The translations under genes were made by a program, and so were the position numbers. A model generated the notes under the pieces. The model was not told the origin of the DNA, ran no database searches, and saw nothing but the letters and a program-made list of their open reading frames with translations. A stretch of 64,000 nt of DNA from Megachile rotundata (Eukaryota > Arthropoda > Insecta > Hymenoptera > Megachilidae), in NCBI RefSeq assembly GCF_050947335.1, contig NC_134989.1, forward strand, positions 6,441,501 to 6,505,500, read 5' to 3'. Positions 46,421-58,424 of the stretch are shown here, one piece after another (positions within the stretch are counted from its first letter, which is position 1; every line of letters starts with the position of its first letter).

Positions 46421-47009
46421 TAAAGAAATTAAAGTACTTGGAAATTAGAAAATGCTGCAGACTCTGCAATACAAGACATTTTCATGCGTTCTCAGTTTGG
46501 AATTCAATATATTCTCTTTATATCGCGAGCTACGTCACCGTGGTGCACAAAATTTCGAAGCATTTCCATATTTCCATTTCGTTCGATCGTAGTCTATAAG
46601 CAAGGTCTCGTTAGTGGTATTCGCGAAGACCCGCTTACCTTGTTTCGAAGAACAGCCGGATCCTTTTCTTTTGCCGAAGGTCCCCAAGATCGTTTCGGCT
46701 AATTTATTACAGGATCATTACTTGCGAAAGTCGAAATTCCTGTTCAGCCCCTTTTGTTCGATTTCAGCACTCTACGTGCGTACTCCGGTTCCGAACATAC
46801 ATACTTACGTCCCATTTCACGAGTAAAAATTAATCGCTGCCAGCGAACCAGCCCGGAGAGAAAGTTTCTGCGAAATCGATCGATTTCAGCCACGTTTCAG
46901 AAAGGATACATACACGGATATTCGTTTACTTGTGTCCTGTTCGAGATTGATAAACGACGCGTTGACGATAAGAAGATTAGCGAAACATCAATCTTTATTG
47001 CGTTAGGAT
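46421..47009. other. Unique DNA, CpG-balanced
   Basis: Three overlapping plus frames of 70-85 codons across 46484-47011, in a GC-richer segment. No recognisable domain. Confidence 0.35.
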
Positions 47010-47900
47010 AAAGGAGCCAATTACTGTAACCCGTAATAGGACTCCCATCGTTTTTGCCAGTCAAGATAATTTTGACTGTAACTTAGGTGAAGTAATCGAT
47101 CTTACGAATTTGAAATTATGTTAGGTTAGGTTAGAGCCGCCAATTACTGGGAACTGTAATAGGAATTTCACAGTTTTTGCTGATTGAAGTAACTTTGACT
47201 TTAATTTAGTTCAAGCAGCTAAGTTTATTTTCATTACGAATTTGAAGTTACATTTATTGGATTAGGGTAAAGGAGGCAATTACTGTGATCTGTAATAGGT
47301 CTTACAGTTTTTGCTGGTTGAAATAACTTTGACTTCCTGTTGAAGGAATTCAGTTTATTTTTATTGCGAATGTGGAATTACGTTTATAGATTAGGTTGGT
47401 GTAGTCAATTGCTGTGATCTATGATAGGAATTTTGTAGTTCGTGCTAGTTAAAATAACTTTGACTTTAATTTAGTTGAGGCAGCTCAATTTATTTTCATT
47501 ACGAATTTGAAGTTACATTTATTGGATTAGGGTAAAGGAGGCAATTACTAGGATCTATAATAGGTCTTATAGTTTTTGCTGGTTGAAATAACTTTGACTT
47601 CTGATTGTAGGAATTCAGTTTATTTCTATTAAGAATGTGAAGTTATGTTTATAGGCTAGATTATAATAGTCAGTTGCTATGATCTATGATAGGAATTTTG
47701 TAGTTCTTGCCAGTCAAAATAACTTTGACTTTAATTTAATTGAGATAACTCAATTTTTCATTACGAATTTATTACGAGTTTATTTCTATTAAGAATGTGA
47801 AGTTACGTTTATAGGTTAGGTTAGAACAGTTACTATACTTCATAATAACATAGCTTTTGCTAATCGAAACTTTAACTTTAATCTACTTATAATTTAACAG
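47010..47900 (+). repeat. Tandem array with 265-bp dimer units
   Basis: The marker CAATTACTG or a variant stands at 47018, 47141, 47277, 47406, 47542 and 47671, with a last damaged one near 47828. Alternate spacings are 136 and 129, so the first-order unit is about 130 bp and the higher-order unit is 265 bp: subunits A (ATTGGATTAGGGTAAAGGAGG before the marker) and B (TTTATAGRTTAGRT before it) alternate. Each subunit carries AACTTTGACTT. Interstitial TTAGGTTAGGTTAG occurs at about 47120. Confidence 0.9.
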
Positions 47901-48912
47901 AGTTTATGAATTTAAAATTAAATTTATTAATAGAAGTCTCAAATTGTTTCAAATTTCGAATACGAACTCTCCTATTTCGGAGAAGTGCACCCCATTTTGC
48001 AAAACTACATTTCAAATATTCTATAATTATACTAATTTTGTATGCAAACAATATTTAAAATATCGTACATTCTTGCTAAATAACAGCTTCGAATAATAAG
48101 AAAGTATAAATACTTTAAAGTATAATACTTCGAATAAATAAGAAAGTTGGAATTTTAATTCCAGTTTATAATCTGTATAATTGATCGCATAAAGAAGCAA
48201 ATAAAATATACAACTGTGGTCCATATTTTCATTTGTAACGGAATGCTGTGAGTAAAACATGAACACGGAATGCAATTGATTGAATATCATAGCAATTAAG
48301 AATCCCATTACCGAAACGATTGCCACCATCGTTTCTTAATGCGCGCACTTTTATAAATCATCACGTAATTTTCGAGTGTGTTTTCGGCACGTGATTTATC
48401 GGCCAGTGAAATCCATAAATTATATGGCGATAAAAGTGCGAGAAAGGTGCGACAGATGAACAAAGTGCGGATGCTCTTAACCTGACTCGAAATTAATTCT
48501 CTGATATCACGTCCAGATCGGGAGTAATAATTAATTCTGTAGTGGAACTGTAATAACATAATCTTTTCATGTGAATTGCGAGCGTACAAGACAACAGAAA
48601 AGGAAACAATATTCTCCGTTAGTAGCGTCGTATAATTATCTTAAATTAAGTGGTGAGTATTAGTGACAACGTAGGTTTCTTTTGTATGAGGACACTCGTG
48701 TCGACTTATAGATGGTTTCACTTTTGAATATTCATGTTTCTGAATTATTTAAATTTTAGGTTTTTCGGATTTTCTATTTCTTGAATTGATAAGTTTTTGA
48801 ATTTTCAAATTTCCAAGTTTACATACTTTCATATCGTCTAATTTTCAAATTATCCGACTGTGAAATTGATCAATTGTGAAATTTTCATATTATCAGAGTG
48901 TCAAATTGTCAA
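47901..48912. other. Unique AT-rich DNA
   Basis: Minus frames of 93-100 codons (48027-48329, 48308-48589) with no recognised content. 48725-48912 has a weak octamer-like texture (TTTCAAATTTCC words). Confidence 0.4.
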
Positions 48913-50131
48913 ATTTTTGGGAATTTTTCAGGTTCCACTTTTTGGTCCGATTTCATTTACGTTAAAAAAGCAAGTCGGTTGAGTACGTTCAAATTTTAAG
49001 ATGTTATTACAGGATATGGTACAAAAATTGTTGCACCATAGTCTAAACATAATCAAAGTTTAAATTCAAGAGAACTATAAGATTTGTATTAATATGGAAT
49101 ATAAGTATACAATATAAAATTGTATATTCAATAAGTCTGATAAAATTTAACGCTTTCAAAAACAAATTTCTACTTATAATTATGATATGTGTTTTAGAAC
49201 TTTTGGACACGGACGTAGCCGAACTACAAGGACGTAGTTAGGAAACTAGTCAGGGTTAGTTTTGACTCCTAAGTAAAATACAAAGAGTAAATGATTCCTG
49301 TACGTGTCAATGATTTTATAAAATAAGTAGTATGATAACTAAAGTAGTGTGATTGTATGTGCGTCGCAGCATCCCCAGCAGTAAGTGATGATTAAACGAT
49401 GCGTGGAATCATTAGGATCCTGAATAAGTAAGTGGACTGTATTTAAGAAACGAATTTGACTTAGACTAGAGTTTATTTTGCCATGTACTTGATCACTGTA
49501 CAAGAGTGTATCTTTGAAGATTTTTTACGTTTTACAAAAGCTCGGAATGGGCAGCAATTTTGAGACATTGGTGAGGAAAAACAGTTTTTGATTTTCTATA
49601 GGCTTAACTAAAATTCGGGTGAAGATGGAAATGCCAGTGTCCTATGAAATGGGTGTTTTTCTTCAAAGTGACCGTAGCATGTAATAAAACCAAGCAATAC
49701 TACGACATGAATCGAAAACTGCAAACAAAAGACTCTACTGCTAAGGTTCAGGATTCTGACAGTCAGATGTGACTAATATTAAACTAAGAAATACTCGATA
49801 GAATTTAATGACTCCTTGGGCCTTATTGCCGCTACGGGTAAAGAATTGATTTGAAACTAAATGTGAAGGAACGAAAAACCGTTAAACTATTGTATCGCTA
49901 GAAACTTGTACTGAGATCTCTCCCTGTAATGTGCATTCTAAGACCTACCAATGATAAAGTAATCATCCGTTGCATACAATAACAAATACAGAAGCAGTGC
50001 AGTGTCCGGATATTATCGCGAGTAACTGTACTTACAAAAGCTATAATTTGCAACTAAAGCAACGATCGAATGTTGAGCAAGATTTTCTAAATGTTGCACT
50101 TTGAGAATAAATTGGCTGGCTCGGAGTGCAA
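48913..50131 (+). repeat. Dispersed 1.2-kb repeat R1, copy b
   Basis: Partner of 18597-19823. It ends in CGGAGTGCAACTCCG, a 6-bp hairpin (CGGAGT/ACTCCG) that straddles the end of the homology and is not formed in copy a. The left junction falls inside octamer-like sequence. Confidence 0.9.
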
Positions 50132-51659
50132 CTCCGCAGTCGTATAGTAGAATAATTCTATGCTGAAATATTGTAACGATAAAACAGCAAATTATTAAAA
50201 TAAGAAAACAACAAAAAGGTAGAATAATATCCCAGTCTTGTAGTAGAATTAATGGATTAGTAGTATAATAGTAAAACCATTCATTACAATTATGGATGCC
50301 TTTTGTGGCATTCTTGCATTAGAAGGCAGATCATTGACCCTTGGCAGACGAACCATCCAAAAATCACCGGCCGGACGTGAATGTATTCAGAAATTCAAAT
50401 TGTATTCAGAACCAGGCCCTCGAGCCTGCACGGATTACTAACACGTCATCGAAATTCCGCACGAGGACCAGTGAAATTCTCGTCTGTCTCGGATCAAGTA
50501 TCGACGATCCGTTAAAAAAGGAAATGGCGATCGCGATCGTCGCGCCACGTCGATCCGATGGATACAAATCACGTATGCTTCAGAACTTATAAATAGCCAT
50601 CATTAAATTAAAACATCGGTTTTACGACAGAAACCAGTTAGGTGTCCCACAGAGAACTCGACGAAACGTAAACCTTTTTATTACCCGTTTCCTGCTAAAT
50701 TTTTCCACCAATTTTTTATGATTTTTCAGCAATTATGCTTTAAGATTTTTTGTTGGAGAAAGTATACGCGAGGGTTATTGAGATTCTTAACGACGACAGA
50801 AACATAGAATAATGTTTTGAAGCAGAAAACACAACTTTTGTGTTATTAGTAATCATTTAAATAGTTATTTGTGATATTAGCTTCTGTATTTAGTTTGCAT
50901 TACTTATAGAGTTAGTAATCATTTACAATTTACAACTTCTTAAATCTAATAATTTTTACATTCTCAAATTTAAAAATCTTTACATTTTCAAACACTTAAG
51001 TTACGAAGTTTAAAACTATTCACATTTTTAACTAGTTTTAAATTTAAAAGCATTGGCATTAACAAATGATCAAATCTTACAATTTCCGAATATCGAAATA
51101 ATAATAATTTAATGATTAGTTCTGTTATATCTTTTTTTAGACTCAATTATCTCCTTTTTATAGAACACTGCCGCTACGCACAGTAATTCCGTTATCCTAA
51201 ACCCGAAGTCCAGCGTGAGTCATAAATTAGCACATAATTACACGGCATAATAAACAATACAGGCACTCGAAGCCGATGACCGTTCTAGGTTATGTTACAT
51301 ATTCATTTTCTCGAAAATCATCGCTGGATCACAGCAAACGAGTCTAATTAGCTTCCGTTTCATTTAATTATATTCACTGGAAGCTGAGCAGAATCACGCC
51401 CACAGATTTCGGAGCAAAAATTAACTCTTTCTTCTTTCCGCTTTAAGATAATTGGTTATTTAACACGTTACTTAAGAGCTGTAGTGAAAACTGATGCGAT
51501 ATACGATAGGTAGATTAGAACTGTAATCATTGTTATTTAACATTTCTGTATATTAATTTTTCGAAGTTTAAGATAAATATATTTTTCTAGCTATAGATGT
51601 GGAAACAATTGAAAAATAACAAAAAAGAAATTTTTTATATTACTGATTTATATTATATT
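50132..51659. other. Unique DNA, no supported gene
   Basis: 50320-50590 is GC-balanced with an 83-codon frame (50341-50592), unrecognised. 50925-51110 has octamer-like words. The remainder is AT-rich. Confidence 0.4.
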
Positions 51660-52400
51660 GTTATGAAATTTAGAATTTGGAGTTTTGGAAATGGGGAATT
51701 TGGGAATTTGGATATTTAGAAATTTAGAAATTTAGAAGTTTAGAAATTTAGAAATTTAGAAATTTAGAAATTTAGAAATTTAGAAATTTAGAAATTTAGA
51801 AATTTGGAAGTTTTTAAAAGTTGGAAGTTTGGAATTTAGACATTTACGAATTTGGCAATTTGAGAATTTGGAAATTTTGGAAATTTAAGGAATTTGAGAA
51901 ATTTGGGGAATTTAGAGAATTTAGAGAATTTAGAGAATTTGGAAAATTTGGAAATTTCAAATTTAATATTTGGCAATTTGACAACTTCTAAATTTTCAAA
52001 ATTCCAAATTTGGAAAAATTAGAAATTTGAAACTTGGAAATTTCAAGCTTAATATTTAGAATTAGGGAATTTGGAAATTTAGAAATTTAGAAATTTGAAA
52101 ATTTGGATTTAGACAATTTAGGAATTTGGGAATTTGAATTCTAGAAATTCGGAACTCCGACTTTGGAAATTAAAAATTTTGAAAAATGAAAATTTAGAAT
52201 TTAAAACTTGCACAAATGAAGGAATTTTTGAAATTTGAGAAATATGTCAATTTAAGGAATTTGGAAAATTTGTAGAATTTGTAAAAGTTAGAAAATATAA
52301 AAAATTTGGGAATCTCGAAAAATGATAAAAAACTGTAAAATTTAGAAGGTTGAAATGTAAAAATTTCGAATAATGAAATCCAACAAACACAAAAATTTCG
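51660..52400 (+). repeat. Octamer tract T11
   Basis: 51715-51806 is an almost exact GAAATTTA tandem of about eleven copies. Around 51905-51950 a nine-base variant (GAGAATTTA) repeats four times, which shows that unit length can drift. The tract decays to AAAATTTG words by 52400. Confidence 0.95.
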
Positions 52401-54200
52401 ATAATTCAATATATTTAAAAAAGGTAAGAACTCGCGATCACAGTAATGTATAGAAAATTGCTACTTGCAACAGTAAACAAAAAAATAACTCAAATACACT
52501 TATATGTAAATCTCCGATAACTTTCTGTAACAAATGTCCAATCTTGTATGTGACAAATTTTTCTCTAGTTGATGATTGAAGAGCAAGAATTTCCCATTAC
52601 TGTGTCACATGGGTTTACAAGCAAAGAACCGAAGAATCGCGTGTTCATTAATCACTTTGACGCGTCTCGCGGTACACAAATATACTCGGTGAAAACGAAA
52701 AGCAAAGTTTTCGCTTTTCATTGCTCTCGACGCGAGAAAACACGCAATTATCTAGTAACGTTCCGTGTAAATCACGATTACGTTGCGACAATTAAACTAG
52801 TGATGCTTACGTGAGTATCGCGTTCGTTCAATTAACACGCAGTTGCAATTATCTTGTACTCGTATCATGACGATGATTTTTCCATTCATTACATTATAGT
52901 AACATTACTAACATTCTCCTGTCAAGCATGACGAATAATTATCATTTGAAAAAACATCGTTATATTTCTATTTATTTATTGTCTAGTTACTCTTGCAGTC
53001 TTTTAACTCCATTTTATTCATCTCAGTTTTGAAGTCATTAAAGGCCTCCATTTTTCTTACTATTTTTCGTGTAGAATTTATTATTTACTTTACTCTAACA
53101 AAATTTATTTTAATTAATAGTACTCTATTTTTTGCAGTTTCTCTTTAGGTAAATTAAGGTAATTTAATTTTATTTGGTTGTTTAATCCATTGTAATTGAA
53201 AGTAACCGTAATTCAGGTTTTAATAGCGCAGACGTTTCAGAGGTGGCGCCGCTCTTCGGGAATTTTTGAAACTTCGCATAATCGTAACCTCAACTATGAT
53301 TGATTTCAACCACTTGTTCAAAGCTTTTCATTACAATTTACAGCTGACAGTAAAATTAACTTATATGAACCTTTTTGATAAATCATACCTATAAATTATA
53401 AACAATTTCATTAAAGTTTGATGGACTTTTTAAAAATAAGATACGTATTTTGTTACATTTTACTAAAAGTACAGTACAAAAAATTTGAAATTAAATGTTA
53501 TATTCATAGTTTAAAATTAGGTTTTATTATCAATGTGAAATATCAATTATTGAATTTTTAAATATTATGCAGAAGGAAATACGAGAGCAATAATGAATAT
53601 GCAGTTCTATTTACACTTGCATTTTCTGCAGCATCGTTGCATCTATGAAGGAAAAAAGTTGTAAAAAAATGGATATTGTGATACCACTCGATTTTTTTTC
53701 TACACAGCTTTTTTCCATTTTTTACCAAATTCGGTATACAACATATTCCATACCTGACGCACCCTCACACAAGTCTCTGACGCACCTTGTGCATAACAGT
53801 ATATTTAATAAACGATAAATAATCACGTATTCAAACGCAGCAAGGATCCTTCTAATTAGGTTGGAAAATCGTTCTAGAACGTTCCAACATTAATTTGTTA
53901 AAACGGAAATGGCAAAAAACGAAAATGCGTAAATAACCTAGGACCGATACCGACTCGTCCAACCGGATCAATATACATAAATGCTCGCTGTACTCAGCCT
54001 TACATGCGAAAAATAGCACAAAAAAATGAGAATAGGGTACTGACCGCTAATTGGTTAAACGATATTCAGTTCAGAAACGACCGGTAGTAATTTATTTACT
54101 ATCGATATTGTAACGAGTTTAGAAGATTGTCTCGGTTTAGGAATGTGGTTGACGCTCGCGCATACGTGCTGCATTTACATAACCACGTAAGTACGTTTGC
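52401..54200. other. Unique AT-rich DNA
   Basis: A frame of 81 codons at 52569-52814 and a motif match at 53241 (separate entry) are the only items noticed. Confidence 0.4.
53238..53253 (+). promoter_or_regulatory. Possible insect CTCF site
   Basis: CAGAGGTGGCGCCGCT contains AGGTGGCGCC, the core described for insect CTCF insulator sites, and stands out as a GC-rich word in AT-rich surroundings. A single motif hit only. Confidence 0.3.
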
Positions 54201-54671
54201 GTGCAATTAGCGTTAACATCGATCAGAATATACATAGGGTGTGCGATTCTAACGTGTGTGTATAATAATACATTATTTATACAGTTGACGATTAGCTATC
54301 TAACACCGCGTAACAATTTATACAATGAACATGACGGACGTCCAATAGAGATTAGCTACCAAATTTATGGTACATGTTTTATTTATTACGCGTTGCAATC
54401 TTATCTGCGACTAATAACTTTCAAACAATGTACTTTTCGGTATCTGTTATTCAAATGCAGGGCAACTAACCTATATACAGTTATAGAAGACAGAAGGACA
54501 ATAATAATGGATTTAGGAAGGTCTATGGGTTTGAAGGTTAGTATTTGGGGAGCAAGGACAAGGCAAGATGGTGAATGTATTGATAAATGCATATATTTGA
54601 ACATACTGAAGGAAAATTTTATGCGGACGTTAAATTGTTATGTAAATGATACTGGAAATGTGGGTACATAA
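54201..54671 (+). CDS. Longest non-repetitive ORF, product unknown
   Basis: A 156-codon frame from ATG to TAA, the longest in the window not produced by a simple repeat. The N-terminal 30 residues are hydrophobic; the middle has cysteines (KQCTFRYLLFKC). The C-terminal part (RRTIIMDLGRSMG, GARTRQDGECIDKCI) is the most protein-like. I recognise no family. An AT-rich 64-kb window can yield a frame of this length by chance now and then, so a gene is possible but not favoured. Confidence 0.25.
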   Translation: MQLALTSIRIYIGCAILTCVYNNTLFIQLTISYLTPRNNLYNEHDGRPIEISYQIYGTCFIYYALQSYLRLITFKQCTFRYLLFKCRATNLYTVIEDRRTIIMDLGRSMGLKVSIWGARTRQDGECIDKCIYLNILKENFMRTLNCYVNDTGNVGT

Positions 54672-54955
54672 CTCTTACAATGGTATAATTATTAGGTTAG
54701 AAACTTAGTGATTTCATTCATACGATTAGACTATAAGTATAATTATTCATCACCAAAATAAAAATGCTTACTAAAGTCTTATGACTTTTTTGTGATTCAC
54801 GAATCTCGATTCTATCGAGATATTTTGATTTAATATAAAAAAGTATATTTGACTCAAGAAACATTGTTTATCGAATTTTAGTGACTGTCGTTGTCTATAA
54901 ATGTTGACATAACGCATTATTACGTATCAGTTACTAATTTTTTAGTTATCGAGGC
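54672..54955. other. Short AT-rich spacer
   Basis: Nothing seen. Confidence 0.5.
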
Positions 54956-55934
54956 TCTGAGCCGAAACCGATCCGTTATCAAGGGAAGTAGGAGTTTTAA
55001 GAAATTGTGAGAAATTTCTGTTTCCTTTTGAGAGTTACATGGTTCTTGTACATAAATTTACATTATTCTGGGTGTTCCTCTATACATAGATAACGCCGGA
55101 GGTTCGATGAGCCCAATTCCGGTCAATTAACAAGGGAATACGGTAATTCAGGAGATAATTGCGTGGATGTCTAATCTGCTCCGCAATAGTATGCATATCG
55201 TCTCTGTACAGATATAACAAATGAAATTCACTAACTTTCACGATATTCCAAAATGAACCTCACTGAAAATACTTTTTCAACGCAAAATAGAGTTTTTATT
55301 CAAAGAAATAATAAAAGGAAACACTTAAATAAACATATCATATTTAAAATAACGATGAAACTAATAGTCGCACATTTAAACGAATAATACAACGCATAAC
55401 TAGCTTCGAGTATTTCTTTAGTACTAAATACGTGGTTTATTTATCTATTTACAATTATAGTTATTACGTGTATAACATCACCATTGGTACAGTTTACACA
55501 ATTTTTTCGTCCTCATAGTAACAAGTTACTTACCCAACCACGTTTTCCAAAACAAAAGTCATAACCTACAAACTATACATAACTTATCGAAATTAACTAT
55601 AGTACCTTGTAAAGTTACTATCTAGAACGCTTTAATAATTACTTTAACACGAATAATTTAACTACGAATATTAACAAGAAAGTCGAAACGGTAGAAACAG
55701 ACTTGAGTGATCTGAATTACCACTGCAGTTTAACCACCGCATGCGATTTACGTTACGGCTCAGTGTCAATCAACGGAACAAAACAGGTATTATGCGCATG
55801 CAATTGTGAAAAGTAAATTGTCTAAAAACGTTTGTGGATGCGGAGAAAAGGCGTGTCACTTTCATCACGCTTACTTTTGTCCCCGCTCTCCATTATTATA
55901 GTGTATCTGACCACAAACGTCAGTTTTCACCGTG
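54956..55934 (+). repeat. Dispersed 1-kb repeat R2, copy b
   Basis: Partner of 43461-44451 (offset about 11.5 kb). It keeps the internal duplicated phrase (GTTATCAAGGGAAG and AATTAACAAGGGAATACGG) and the right end CTGACCACAAACGTCAGTTT. Substitutions and small indels are spread evenly, indicating an older split than for R1. Confidence 0.85.
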
Positions 55935-56290
55935 ACGATTTAACGCGTTAAAATTGGACACGGCGTATATATGCAAACTTAATACACCGGGATGAATAGA
56001 CGCCACTCTACTAGCCTGCATCGCGATGCAGCAGCCTCCATTGCGCCGTCATTAACGGTGAAACTCCGGTCTCGGTGATTATGGTGTTACGGTTTGGTAT
56101 CCGGGTTTCGCGATCGAGCTCATCCCCCTTGTCCCGTTCCTTCTGCCTTGACAAGCCTTCTGCTTCGGCTTTCCATGACGAGCCGACCATGTTCTGGCGA
56201 ATTATTCTTTGTCAAAGTTGAACATCGGCGAGCATCGCTTCCCTTGGAAGAATGGCGATGTAGAGGAGGGAATCCAATTATTCGTTCAGT
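55935..56290. other. GC-richer unique DNA with a 16-bp palindrome
   Basis: CTGCATCGCGATGCAG at 56016-56031 is a perfect palindrome containing TCGCGA. A 73-codon frame follows (56094-56315) without known features. Confidence 0.45.
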
Positions 56291-56855
56291 TTTATTGATG
56301 AAATTGCGGATTTAGGTATTTGAAAAGTTCAGATTTTGTGGATTCAGAAATTTGGCAAGTTGGGAAATTCGGAAAACGCGAGAATGGGGGGATTTGGGAA
56401 ATTTGGGAGATGTGAGCATTTGGGGATTTGGGAAATTTTAGAGATGTGAGAATTCGGGGATTTAAGAAATTTTTGAGATGTGAGAATTTTGATATTTGGG
56501 AAATTTGTAAGTTAAGGATATGAAGGTTCAAGAGTTTGAGAATTTCGTATGCTGGGTTTCCGAGTAATTTTAGAAATGTGAGAATTTGGAGATTTAAGGT
56601 TTTAGATAATGTGAGAATCTGAGGATTTTATAAATTGGTAACATATGAGAATTTGAGGGCTTGAGAAATATGAAAGATTCAGCTTTTGGAAATTTGTGAA
56701 TTTAGATATTTGGAAATCCGAAAATATGGAAGTAAGTTGAAGATTTGTTAGTTTGATGAATACTTGGAAATCTTACAATTCTGGAGATTTAGGAAATTTT
56801 CTTACTTAAGAATTTGGAGACTTGTAAACTTAGCAAGTATAATATAATGTATAGA
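56291..56855 (+). repeat. Octamer tract T12
   Basis: GGGAAATTTGGGAGATGTGAG-type words. Within 56380-56520 a unit of about 57 bp (GATTTGGGAAATTT, GAGATGTGAG) repeats two to three times. It thins out after 56700. Confidence 0.85.
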
Positions 56856-57639
56856 TCAATGTCGAAAGGAAATGAAGGAACATTTCAGTAATAAATTGAG
56901 AGCTGATTGTAACTGATCACCCAGTAGGTTGCTCGTTTTCGAAACACGAGTCAATAACAAGACTTTTTGCTCTGTCAGACCAATACTAGAGATTATATCG
57001 TTGTCAGTCTGCGAATCGATCGTTACGAAATTACATTAATCAGACCGTTTCACATTGCTAACCGTTAATTGCTCGGAAGAGTCTACCGTTTGTGAAGCGT
57101 GCGAATGCGTATCTCGAAACCTTTCATCGGGAATCACTTTCGTGTCCTTCGTTCCCTCGATCCTTTTGAAATGTCGATTCGAAGTATCATATGACTTTTT
57201 TTATCAATTCTATACGTGATTACGGACGAGTGTTGAATCGATTACGAAGATTCGCGACGAGTTTGCAAAGTGACGAATTTTTGTTGCATTCGCTGATTTC
57301 ATAGAGCGACCTTACGCGATTGATTATGTCATTGGATACTTGACATTTGAAAATGGATGTGAAACTGCATCAAGTTTACTTAATGCGGTGACATTTAATT
57401 TTCACATTTCATTCATTTTCCTTCATTTTTAAGTGAATGATTAAAACTACATTAAGTTATTAGCGAGTACTTTAATTATGGGACGTTTTGTACTTTTTGC
57501 TATATTTATGCTTCAGAAGAATTCCACAGTTAATTTTTCGATTAGAAAGTTAAAAGTAAGATTAGAAATAATTATAGGCGATACAGGGTGAGATAATAAT
57601 GACATTGATTAACTCGTTTTAAGTTTGTAATTTTGTTGA
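56856..57639. other. Unique DNA, no supported gene
   Basis: 56930-57310 is GC-balanced. No frame or repeat. Confidence 0.4.
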
Positions 57640-58424
57640 TACAATGATTTTAAATATCTAAAACCTCAAATTTGTAGATCTTCGAATCCCTAGATTATGA
57701 TATCTCCATGTTTTTAAGTACACGAAGTTTCACATACGTATGTGTCCAAATTCATAGATTCAAACTCGTAGCTCCTTGAATGTTTAGATCTCTACGTCCA
57801 CAAATACCTAAATATCAAGGTATGTATTCTCCAATCTCTTAGATCCTCAAATCCCTAGAGTACGGTATCTCCACGTTTTTAAATACCTAAATATCAACAT
57901 ATGTATTATCCAATTTCCTAGATCCTCGAATCCCTTTGAGTACGATATCTCTATGATTCCAAATACCTAATTGTCAAGATGTGTATTATCTAATCTTCTA
58001 AATCCTCGAATCCCTGAAATGCAGTATCTCTACAATTCCAAATACCCAAATGTCAAGATATGCACTATTCAATCTCCTAGATCCTTGAATCCCTGGAGTA
58101 CAGTATCTCTACAATTCCAAATACCTAAATTCCCAAATATGTATGTATTCAAATTACTATATCCTCGAATCCCTATATTACGATATCTCTTCATTCACAA
58201 ATACCTAAATTTCCAAATACGTACATTATGTGCTTAAATTCCTAGATCTTCGAATCCCTAGATTACGATACCTCCACATTTTCAAGTGCCTAATGACACA
58301 TATGATGACATAAAATAACCACACATAAAGCCAAATTCATATATTCTCAAACTAGATCAAATTTTCAAATTCTCATCGCCAAAACTCCAAAATCCCTAAA
58401 TTCCCAAATACCTATTTATTATTT
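57640..58424 (-). repeat. Octamer tract T13 with an 80-bp higher-order unit
   Basis: The plus strand reads CCTAGATCCTCGAATCCC. The marker GAATCCCT or AAATCCCT stands at 57684, 57849, 57928, 58008, 58087, 58167 and 58252. Spacings are about 80 (the first gap is 165, two units), with CAGTATCTCTAC and CCAAATACCTAAAT at fixed places in each unit. Eighty is ten octamers. Confidence 0.9.

Noticed and set aside
18597..50131. R1 copies as LTRs of one 31-kb retroelement
   Set aside because: The interval holds unrelated repeats and no reverse transcriptase or integrase reading, and R1 ends are not TG...CA with a target duplication.
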